From the NCBI GenBank assembly GCA_030848705.1, contig CM061244.1:49207190-49271189 (forward strand): DNA of 64,000 nucleotides. The letters are read 5' to 3'. The translations under genes were made by a program, and so were the position numbers. Source of the DNA: Heracleum sosnowskyi (Eukaryota > Streptophyta > Magnoliopsida > Apiales > Apiaceae). A model generated the notes under the pieces. It searched no databases. It had not been told where the DNA came from and saw nothing but the letters and a program-made list of their open reading frames with translations. This document shows positions 55,601-64,000 of this stretch, one piece after another (positions within the stretch are counted from its first letter, which is position 1; each line of letters starts with the position of its first letter).

Positions 55601-57696
55601 TACCAGTGTCAGTGTAATGGTGAATGATGAGAAAAGATGGGCTGTAAGTATTTATCTAACTTCTGGCATATCTTATTTCATCACAATGCAGCTATTGCAG
55701 AGTCTGCCAGCAAAGGTGTTGTGTGCTTTGAAGGGAAAGATCAGGGCAACTCAAACACCATTCAATGAAATATTGGATATGCAAATCCAGAACCTGATCA
55801 TACAGAAGCTACCTGAAGTCTACTCAAATCCATCATGTGTTTTCTACAGATCTAAATCTAAGGATGGCATTAGAAGGAACAACTACATGAATATTGGTAG
55901 CCCATCCAAAATGGAAACCAAGTCAATTCTGAAGGTACTAGATGGAATACTCAGTTCAAATGCCAACCCAGGAAGAGTTCATGCTGTTCAAGAAATCTAC
56001 AAAATGCTGGTGTTGAGAGACAAGGCACTGGGAGCTAGAATAAAGGAGCTAATCACTAGAGCCAATGCCAAAAGAAATGATCAAGGTGGAAGCTGCTTCT
56101 AACATTCCTCCCCATGATGATAATGATGATGATGATGATGAAGATGGTGAGGATGGAGGTGGTGAAGCTTCTGGAAATGCTGGAAATGCTGGTGGAAGTA
56201 ATTCTGGGAATACTGGTATTCAATCTCAGAATGAAGGCAATGAAGAAACTCCTAGCCAGGAAAAGAAAGATGCTGGTGCAACAGATGAAGAGGAGTCAAG
56301 AATACTGGAAGCTTTGGAGGCAAGCATTCTTAGATGTGCTATTGACTGCATAAATGCTGAAAAAGATGCTGTCATCAAAGGTACTGTCGACAAGGATACT
56401 GTCATAGAAGATGCTGTCTTGAAAGATGCTGTCGACAGAGGTACTGTCAAGGAAGGTTCTGTCAAGGATGAAACCAAAGCTGCTGTCAAGCCCAAGAGAC
56501 TGAAAGCTAATGCTAAGGCATGGTTTTCTAGACAGAAACCTGCAGGGAAGCACAAGTACTCAGGAAAGGAAAAGGCCACTGGATTTGGCAGGAATCTCAA
56601 AAAGCCAATTCAATCAATTCCTCCCAACAGTCTTAAGATTCAACAAATGAAATCAAAAGAAATTAAGAGTGTTGAGGTTAAGCTGGATGCAAATCAAGAG
56701 GCCTCTGAGTATATTCTGTGGTGGGAAGAATCAAGGTCTGCCAAGATTGACAAGGACTTCAATCTGGTAGCCACATCAACCAAGAACAGCACATCAACCA
56801 TAGATAAAAGAAGAATTGATTTCTTCTACCTGGAAAGAATGGTAGAGTTGCTGGAGAGCTATGATAATGTTTCAGAGGCTGTCATGGAACATGTTCTAAA
56901 ATATCAGGCAGATAGGGATGCTGAATTTTATCAGAAATTTGGCTATAACTTTGCAGATTTTGATGATGCTGATATTCTTACTGATCTCCCAGCCTCTCCT
57001 ATACCATACCACTGGTACTATGAGTTTGATGACTTACCCACAGAAGAAGGGCAAGCCCAACCAACTCAGGAAGGGCAACCCAAGCCAAGCAAAGGACCTG
57101 AATCTTCTGCATATTCTCAAGCTCAGACAGAACTTGATAAGAAGGAAGCTGAATTACTAGAAATTCACAAGGCCTTTAACAAGGCAGAAAGTGAAGCTCC
57201 AAATTATCAACCATATATGCTGGAAAATCCCCTAAGAGTCAAGTTCCTAAAAGAAGAAATCTATGTTTGCAGCTTGCATAAGCTTAAAACATCCACTCTG
57301 AAGGATTTACAGTATATGGTAGCTGGTTCAATTCACCCCTTGGAACAGATTTGTTCTTATGAGATAGAGAAGTTATTGGAAGGGAGAAAAGGAGAAGACT
57401 CAAAGCTGGACAAGCAAAGAAGGAAGTCTCTCAATGCTTATCCTGGAAGAAGATTCAAGCTCATTAATGAAGAACTTCATTTCAGAACCTATCCATATGA
57501 TATAGAGCAATGGCTGAATCTCAGGGATGTCAGCTCTCTCATATCCCCTTCCATAAAGAAGATCATTGATGAAGTAGAGGATGATGCAGTGTCTGCTGCT
57601 GAAATTTCTCTTGTAGAAAGTCTAAGAAGCTGCTTGGCAGAAGCTCTCAAAAGAGAGGATGCAGCAAGACAGAAGAGGAAATCTCAAGCTAAGTGA
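52633..57696 (+). pseudogene. Element E ORF2, about 1,690 codons, broken
   Basis: Starts MAPKQTLSQTNFAGIF. N-terminal domain with LEEFWRTAVAQ and FTINGQQYILTAEVINTALG. Then basic patch PKKKRARRTKTTVSH, Ser/Pro linker, first motif cluster 54260-54470 (KDAV/TV repeats), TKGEKV near 55030, acidic runs, second motif cluster 56360-56490, basic KPKRLKANAKAWFSRQKP, helical C-terminus ending RQKRKSQAK. Breaks: frameshift at the (AC)n run 53333-53347, stop TAG at 55179-55181, frameshift near 56065-56102. Despite very low identity to C, domain order and the KGE purine tract are the same. Confidence 0.83.
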
Positions 57697-57773
57697 AAAT
57701 TCTTGAATTCTGATCTTGTTAGTTAAGTTGTCAGCACATATTGTAAATTTGCTGTTATTTTCCATAAAAACAA

Positions 57774-57785
57774 ATTGGGGGAGAT
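57774..57785 (+). other. Element E polypurine tract
   Basis: ATTGGGGGAGAT directly before the 3' LTR. Confidence 0.9.
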
Positions 57786-58840
57786 TGTTGGGATTTATGG
57801 GTGATAGCATAGAAACAACTTAACTTTAATTGTACTTAATTTTTTAAATTAAGTAGAACATACTGTCATAGCCAAAGTATGTTCTTGTAATCAGTATGTA
57901 ATGTTATTCTAGTTGTATTATTTGAAAGAAGTTCACTTGTGTGTTCAAGCCTCAAAGAATGCTTTTTGGATGACAACATGAATAAAGGTTACTGTCCTAA
58001 AGCTGTGACAGTAAGATTACAAGAAGACAGAATGTTGCAAGTCACGACAGCATATTCACTCTGACAGCAACATTGGCGGAAGACTACGCGACAGCAACTA
58101 TTGCCCTCGACAGCAAGTTTGGGATCCTCGACAGCACTCTATGCGGGGAACTCATACTGTCACCAAAAGATCATTCCTGTGACAGCAAGCTTTGCGGCAA
58201 AAGTAACTGTCTCAATAAAGATCCTTATGCTAGGTATCTTTCTCAGTCAAATCCCGTGACAGTTTAAATGTTCAAGAAACAGGCGTGATGCAGCATCCCT
58301 AAGCTGCACCAAGTCTGCAAGACTACGACAGAAGCTTCAAGGCACTACAAATCAAAAGCGAATCAATTCAAGAGCAAGGTCAAGTCTTTATCTGCTGAAT
58401 TGGTGTAGCTGGAAATAGAATGAATCTAGGTTGCTTTCTTTGTAATGTATATCTGACATGTTAGCAATTTAGGAAAGTCACATGGGTAAGACAATCTGTA
58501 AGAAGCTGCCACTTGACAGTGACAGCAGCTTTACAAACCCGTGACTGATAGTGATAGGGTTAGTCATATACCTACTATCAACTCATTCTAGAAGTGAAAC
58601 AAAGAGGAGCAAGTGTCTTAGAAGAAAACCCGAAGCTCGAGATCTTTTTCTTGAGGTTGTAGCAACACTTTGCAAAATAAATAAAACATTTATTTTGTGA
58701 ATCTTGTTCTTACAAAATACTGTTCGTGATTGCATATATTGCTGATAACGTTTAATCTTGATTTTAGTTGTTGAAATTTAGATTGAATTTTATCAGTATT
58801 GCATTCATCCCCCCCCTTCTGCAATACACAAGGACTAACA
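57786..58840 (+). repeat. Element E 3' LTR
   Basis: 1,055 bp at a constant offset of 13,154 bp from the solo LTR, no indels between them. Same motif copies and hairpin (58796-58827). Confidence 0.95.
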
Positions 58841-58947
58841 GATAGCAATATAATCTAGTATCGACGAGATCGACACAACAATGGGGAGGTGCACATGAAA
58901 AGTGACAATATAATAAGCATCGACGAGTTCGATGTAACAACTGGGAT

Positions 58948-59158
58948 AATAATGAAGAATAAACAATGACATGCTCAACAAGGTTAAGTCTGATATGAAA
59001 CAGACAATATGATATTAACAGAAAGTGTAACAAGTCAATATAGAGTAGGGTTCAAAGAATAAACAATAACATGCTTAAAAAGATTGAATCTGATATGAAA
59101 CAGACAATATGATATCAACAGAAAAGGGTAACAAGTTAATATAGAGTAGGGTTCAAAG
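58948..59158. repeat. 100-bp tandem repeat in the D LTR, about two units
   Basis: TGATATGAAACAGACAATAT recurs at 58991 and 59091, with similar flanks (AATAAACAATRACATGCT before, AATATAGAGTAGGGTTCAAA after). The duplicated flank at 45687-45958 ends inside the second unit. Confidence 0.85.
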
Positions 59159-60986
59159 AACAGGCTCTAGATGGCCTCAATAGTTCAAATCATCACATTA
59201 TGGAAGAATTAATTAAGGTTTACCAATCTGGTAAATGACAAGAGAGTCAAGTTCAAGTTTAAGAAGAATTCAAGGTGAAGTTTATAAATGAAGAAAATAA
59301 GGGTTTATCAACTTCTGACAGAAATAGTTCAAGTCCTTCGAACATGTACTTATAATAGATAAGCCTTGTACTTGAAGGAAGTAAACTAAATCATGCACAG
59401 TATATATGAATTCGAATCAGGGAATGGATCAGATGATCGCATTAACAAGAAAGGATAACAAGGTTTGCATAGGTGCAAGGTGAAAAATGGAATACTTGAA
59501 GGGCAAGCAACACCACTTCAGAATTTCAGAATAAGTTTTCCCTCATAGGGTTCACAAGTTCCCGCTCATCTAGGGTTGGTAATATTCCAACTTAGCATTT
59601 TTAAATCAAGTCTTTGAAAGAAGGCCTTAGTATACAGCCCATAACTATCTTTTCAATCATTTCAATATAATAATTATATCTCTCCGATCAATATGAAAAT
59701 ATGAATCTAAACCAAAAAGGTATAAAAGAGTACTCGTCAATTTACGAGATTAAATAACATACTTGCAATTCAATGCAAAGAAATCAACATTTGAAAATTC
59801 AGTAATAAGCATTCAACATGCATACTAATAATTCAAGATAATATCCCTTAATTAATAAGCAAGGGTATAAACACTTGCCTCTGGTCCTTAGCTATTTCGT
59901 AACGCTGAAACAATACGATTTCCTCCTTATTCTGTCTTGTCCCACGATTCTCTACTTCCGTCCTTCTTTGCTTTAACGCTCTTGCGAATACCACTAGTCT
60001 GCTTTTACCATTTCGAATCCACGTGCCAGCCTCGATAGTCAAACATGAGACGGTACTTAGTCTTCAACGTATAATTCTCATATCTCGCTTGACGAAACTC
60101 CCCATACTATAAAAAGTCAACACCCAAGTCAACGGCCTCGTAAATCTCACTTTCTAACATAACCGACAAATTTCTATCCCAACTACCCTTCGTGATGATA
60201 TTAGACACGACCAAATACTCAAACAAGTCTCAATACAATTTATTCGCATGCATGACTCAACAACAGATAATTCACATCATTCACCTAACATATTTAAACA
60301 AGTAACCGGTTACGTATCGGACGCCCGGTCTAATTTACGAGATTAAAAACTCAGACACTAGCCCTAGTACGGGCATATACGGACTATAAAACACATTACA
60401 CAACTCATACAAATCATATAGCACTTATAACTATTTTTAAAACATCATACGAAGCTTATTTGAATTTTAAATAAGTCATTACTAATTTTTTAAATCAAAA
60501 AATCGGATTTTTAAATCCAATATAAACATTTAAATGCAAATAAATCAATTAATAAAATTAATTGACACTCTTTAAATGCTCAAACTATTTTTGAATAAAT
60601 AAACCAAGCTAGAAAATAATTAAACTTAATTTTAATTAATTAAATCTAATTAATAATTAATTATTAAGAATTAACTGATTAAAAGAATTAATCAATTAAT
60701 TAAATAAATTAATTATTAATCAAAAATAATTAAAATAATTAAATTTAATCAATTTTCGAATTTAAATAAATATTTAAGAATTTATAAAATTTTCGGAATA
60801 ATAAAATGTATTTTTAAATCAAAGATATGATTTTTAGAATTATAAAACTATTTTTGAATTATTTTTAAAATAAAAACCCAGAAACACTTTTCTGAAAATA
60901 GATTAGGGTTTCTAAGATCAAACCGGGTCGGGTTAGGGTTACGAAACGGGTCATGAAGAATGTTTCCGGGTTGGCGAAGAACACCA

Positions 60987-61014
60987 CCGGAAAACTGGGT
61001 TTCCCAGTTTCCGG
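60987..61014. repeat. Inverted repeat in the D LTR
   Basis: CCGGAAAACTGGG, TTT, CCCAGTTTCCGG: about 12 paired bases with one bulge, in a GC-rich island inside A/T-rich DNA. Possibly a leader-RNA structure near the element's transcription start; not shown. Confidence 0.5.
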
Positions 61015-62237
61015 CCGGCGTCCGGCCACCGGAAACTTCTCCGGCCATGCCCGAACTCGACCCAAACACACGGATTTGTTCAGGAAATCAGTAGCAACAT
61101 CACAACTTCATTTAACCCAATAAAACACATGCAAAAACAGTATAGAATCGCCAGAAACGAAAGTCACCGGCGGTGGCGGCGATTTTCCGGCGAGGTCAAA
61201 ACTAACACCAAACTCAAAGATTCTTATACCAACAGATTCCTTATTCGACGATCTATTCAATGGTACAAATGTTATCAACGTTCACTTAGCCGATCAAAAT
61301 CCCGACCAAACTCCGGTCATATACAATTTTCCGATCTACTCGATTACCGGCTCAAAACTTAAATTAAAAATCATACTTACACTCTAAATCACACAAAAAA
61401 CACGATTAAGCTATCAATCATCAAGAACAATCAATGATAAAGAAACCCCCAATTTAAATATAAAAATTCGAAAATAAATAAATAATTAAAAATCGGAAAG
61501 ATCAGAAAATCATACCCACGTGAATTTTGATGGTGGATTTAGGTAGAGGATGATGAGAGATTCGATTTGGTTACAAGAACATCGAAATCGGAATCCGATA
61601 ACGCCTTCAAAATTGAGTTTGATTCTCAAGAACACGAAGAACACGTTTCAGGGGTTTTTAGATTTTTAACTGTAATTAAGCTTTGATTATACGAAAAACA
61701 AAGTACGATTTGCCTTTTTATATTAAACGAAAAATAATACCCCAAACGACATTTTTGGATCGATACTGATCCGATAGATCGCTTTAAATACAATTTAACA
61801 AAATAAACGCTTTAAATCTTTAATAAAGCAGAATACACGTTTCACGAGACGATAAGCATCCATAAAGTACGGATAACTACAAGTATCGTTTAATACCAAA
61901 TATACGAACCAAAATACTTCCATTACGAATATTTTCGAATACTTTCCACTTTAACGAATGAAATATTGGTACGAACGATATACCAATCTCCCGAATAATT
62001 TGGGAACGATCCAAATTTTCTTTTCAATAATTAAAATAAAATAAAATAGTATGACACCCTTTTCAAAATAATTTCAAATTCCCCACACATTTCACATAGC
62101 ACCACAATATCAAATATTCAATTATTTAACGAATAACTTAGCACGTTTAAACAGATAAATCATTTAATAACTCTTAATATGAAATTAAAATTTCATTTCA
62201 CATCATATAATAACACGTAATTTTCCCGGATCTTACA

Positions 62238-62250
62238 TCCTTTCCCCCTT
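62238..62250 (-). other. Element D polypurine tract
   Basis: Sense AAGGGGGAAAGGA immediately before the LTR start TGTAAGATCC. Confidence 0.75.
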
Positions 62251-62282
62251 AACAGGATTCTGTCCTCAGAATCAGCTTACGC

Positions 62283-62445
62283 AAACACAGGTGGATATTT
62301 TTCCAACATCTCATTCTCAAATTCCTAGGTTGACTCTTCAACCTTAGGATTTCTCCTCATACTCATACTAATTTGACTCCTCTATTACTCATCACTCTCT
62401 CATACTGACTCAATATCTCAATTGGTTACTCAACATAGAACAATT
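62283..62445 (-). pseudogene. Element D chromodomain remnant (end of pol)
   Basis: On the minus strand YVE*PIEILSQYERVMSNRG, then after a frame change VEEST*EFENEMLEKYPPVF, the typical end of chromovirus Pol (W-E-x-E-x-x-M-x-x-x-YP-x-LF). The stop in EST*EF is TAG where a Trp codon (TGG) is expected. Confidence 0.72.
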
Positions 62446-62645
62446 TAACTAAATCTCTTTAGGTTCGAATTTTATGAAATACACTATGAATACACCACTC
62501 ATGGAGTGGTACGCAAACTTATACGCAACTTTCCCAACACACAGTAAACCGACGTAAGGTAACAATTCAAAATCGTCATAATAACTGTTGTCGTAAGGAA
62601 ATCTAATCAACGGTAAATGGTCCTTCCGATTACCTTCAAAATTTA

Positions 62646-63010
62646 GTACACAACCATAGTCTGTCTGAATTCTTTAATTAAGTCGCGGATCTCTGCCAAA
62701 CACATTTGAACCCGTCATTCCATGCCGTACTATTACCTCATTCAAATAGCTAGAGATGAACCAATTCATCTAATAAATATCTCTCGTTAATCGGTCAATA
62801 ATAACTCAAATAACATCATGATTAGCTCTAAGCCTTAGCAACTCTACTACAAAGTCTATCTTAATATGTTTCCACTTCCATTCAGGAATCTCTTTAGTTG
62901 TAATCGTCTACTATACCTCTGTTACTCTGTCTTCATTTTCCAACACCTCAAGTACTTAGATATTCACCAACACTAACATCCTTTTGAAACCCCTCATATG
63001 TATTCTTGCA
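62646..63010 (-). pseudogene. Element D integrase remnant
   Basis: On the minus strand from 62884: EWKWKHIKIDFVVELL, HDVI*VIIDRLTRDIY, VIVRHGMTG, FGRDPRL in one frame, matching the Ty3/gypsy integrase core (W-K/E-HI-MDFV, IWVIVDRLTK, HG-P-SDRDPRF). Upstream, about 62890-63010, broken pieces (FQKDVSVGEYLST, TTKEIPEWKWK) match the zinc-binding part and linker. Trp in IWVIVDRL is TGA. Confidence 0.75.
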
Positions 63011-64000
63011 CTTCTTTCTTATTCCTTATACTTTCTCGTTCCCTCCTGTAATTGAATTCCATTTCTCTTTCCATAACTCTTTCCTTTATGTAGCCCTTTC
63101 TCTTTAATCAATCCTGGTTGAATCCTTACTTCCGTTATTTCTTTTTGTTAATCTCTTGTTATCATAACCTCAAAGCTCCATTCTTTCTACTCCTTGTACC
63201 GAAGATGTTTACGTCTCTAATCTTCCTCTTTCTACTCATACTATCAGCCATCCATATTCTTGGGTCAACTTTATCTACCTCCAATATATTTAACAACTGC
63301 TTTCAACGATCACATACCTTCCGTGCCAAACAAATATTCAGTTTAAAACAATCACTCATTACCTCATCCATTGTCTTTAAATCCTTATTAACACCTCTTC
63401 GTCTTCTTTTCCTATTTACAATTGGGAGAATATTCCTTATCAAATTGGTGACTTAATCCCATATCTTTAAAATTGTTCTTCCTAGTTCCAATAACTTAAT
63501 TGCTCTCCATCTGATTCCTAAATAATTCAGAAGATACATTCACAGTAACACTCAGGACACCTTTTCCATGGTTCCATCTCATTTCCCAAACAGCTTGATC
63601 AACTCGACATTATCTTGATTCTCATTCTATACATCCACATTGGCTAGTAAGATCTACCTTAACTATCGTGAGCAAAAGTCTTGCAACCATATCATACAAT
63701 CCTGAAATACTCAAAGATCAACTCATTTTCCATTATTAGCCTATCATCCAATCTTAAAAGTTCTTCTCATTGAGACAGAAATCTATTATGTTCATCTTCC
63801 ACAACATGGGATATCATCAGCACAACTACACATTTTTCCCCAATTTCCAATCAACTCTTGAATTATCTAACTTCACCTTTCCATATCGTAACGTTAATCG
63901 ATAGAAAGAGAACAACTGGCTCCGTTATATGTTACTAGTATTCTAATCGCATCGTAATCCGCTTTCGCTCGTGGTGATTCAATCGCAAATTCTTCGTTCA
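63011..64000 (-). pseudogene. Element D further pol, too decayed to assign
   Basis: Expected to hold RNase H and part of RT on the minus strand given the order seen. I cannot recognise motifs with confidence. The plus-strand ORF at 63118-63456 is low-complexity and not credible. Confidence 0.45.

Larger units (their letters stand above)
45959..58840 (+). mobile_element. Element E, Ty1/copia retrotransposon, 5'-truncated
   Basis: Contains gag from the middle, intron, intact pol, small acidic ORF, broken ORF2, PPT and 3' LTR, followed by GATAG. The 5' LTR, PBS, leader and about the first 190 Gag codons are missing. Distinct family from A/C and B/F by sequence and by its motif (TACTGTC/GACAGTA). 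Confidence 0.92.
58841..62237 (-). repeat. Element D 3' LTR, right piece
   Basis: Begins with the GATAG target copy (58841-58845) and continues the D LTR broken at 44631. It has a 100-bp tandem repeat near its start, a very A/T-rich stretch (about 60420-60850) and a GC-rich part with an inverted repeat (60987-61014). Ends TCTTACA at 62237. I see no convincing ORF in these 3.4 kb. Confidence 0.78.
43171..64000 (-). mobile_element. Element D, decayed Ty3/gypsy chromovirus, partial
   Basis: 3' LTR 43171-62237 (interrupted by E), PPT 62238-62250, then on the minus strand chromodomain and integrase remnants to the right. The remainder, including RT, Gag and the 5' LTR, lies beyond 64000. Long LTR plus chromodomain suggests the Tekay/Del type. 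Many stops show it is old, yet it is younger than C, whose LTR it interrupts. Confidence 0.82.

Noticed and set aside
60925..60945. Telomere-like GGGTTAGGGTT
   Set aside because: Single occurrence inside a gypsy LTR, not a tandem plant telomere repeat (TTTAGGG)n.
63118..63456. 112-aa plus-strand ORF in element D
   Set aside because: Low-complexity, antisense to the decayed pol of D, no recognisable domain.

Overview
This window is plant nuclear DNA made entirely of nested LTR retrotransposons; I see no host gene, rRNA, tRNA or CRISPR. Evidence for a higher plant: Ty1/copia elements with initiator-Met-tRNA primer sites (TGGTATCAGAGC), a chromodomain-type Ty3/gypsy element with a roughly 4.85-kb LTR, and GT-AG introns. 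A repeat-rich dicot is likely; I cannot name the species.

Layout. Element A (+; degenerate copia; gag 1-870, pol 871-3617, ORF2 4153-8625, 3' UTR 18816-18944) starts left of the window. Element B (-; 8634-18815, 603-bp LTRs, TSD TGCTC) sits in A just after ORF2. Element C (+; starts 18945, 1,018-bp LTR) sits in A's 3' UTR. C contains element F (-; 25679-37673, TSD GACCA, sister of B) inside its RNase H domain. C's 3' LTR is cut at 43170 by element D (-; Ty3/gypsy chromovirus, LTR 43171-62237, decayed integrase and chromodomain to the right). D's LTR is cut by copia element E (+), present as a solo LTR (44632-45686), a 272-bp repeat of D flank, and a 5'-truncated element (45959-58840). The deepest nesting is A > C > D > E.

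The copia elements share one plan: LTR, PBS, long Gag, Pol, a spacer with a promoter-like TATA box, a very large third ORF (ORF2, about 1,480-1,690 codons, no signal peptide or membrane segment, basic nuclear-type patches, coiled coils), polypurine tract, LTR. They look like the SIRE/Maximus-type 'env-carrying' copia group, but ORF2 does not look like an envelope protein.

Four patterns deserve attention. (1) Each family carries its own short nucleotide motif in dense clusters, on both strands and in several reading frames, in the same places: LTR, Gag C-terminal region, Pol linker, pol-ORF2 spacer and ORF2 linker. This resembles a sequence-specific self-recognition system, with ORF2 as a candidate reader. 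(2) The Gag C-terminus plus the gag stop codon lie in a 1.16-1.33 kb GT-AG intron whose removal would fuse Gag to Pol in frame; two genomic copies (A and B) carry exactly the spliced junction. (3) A C-loop hairpin with compensatory stem changes sits just before the PBS in all three LTR families. (4) The E locus has an unusual solo-LTR plus duplicated-flank structure.
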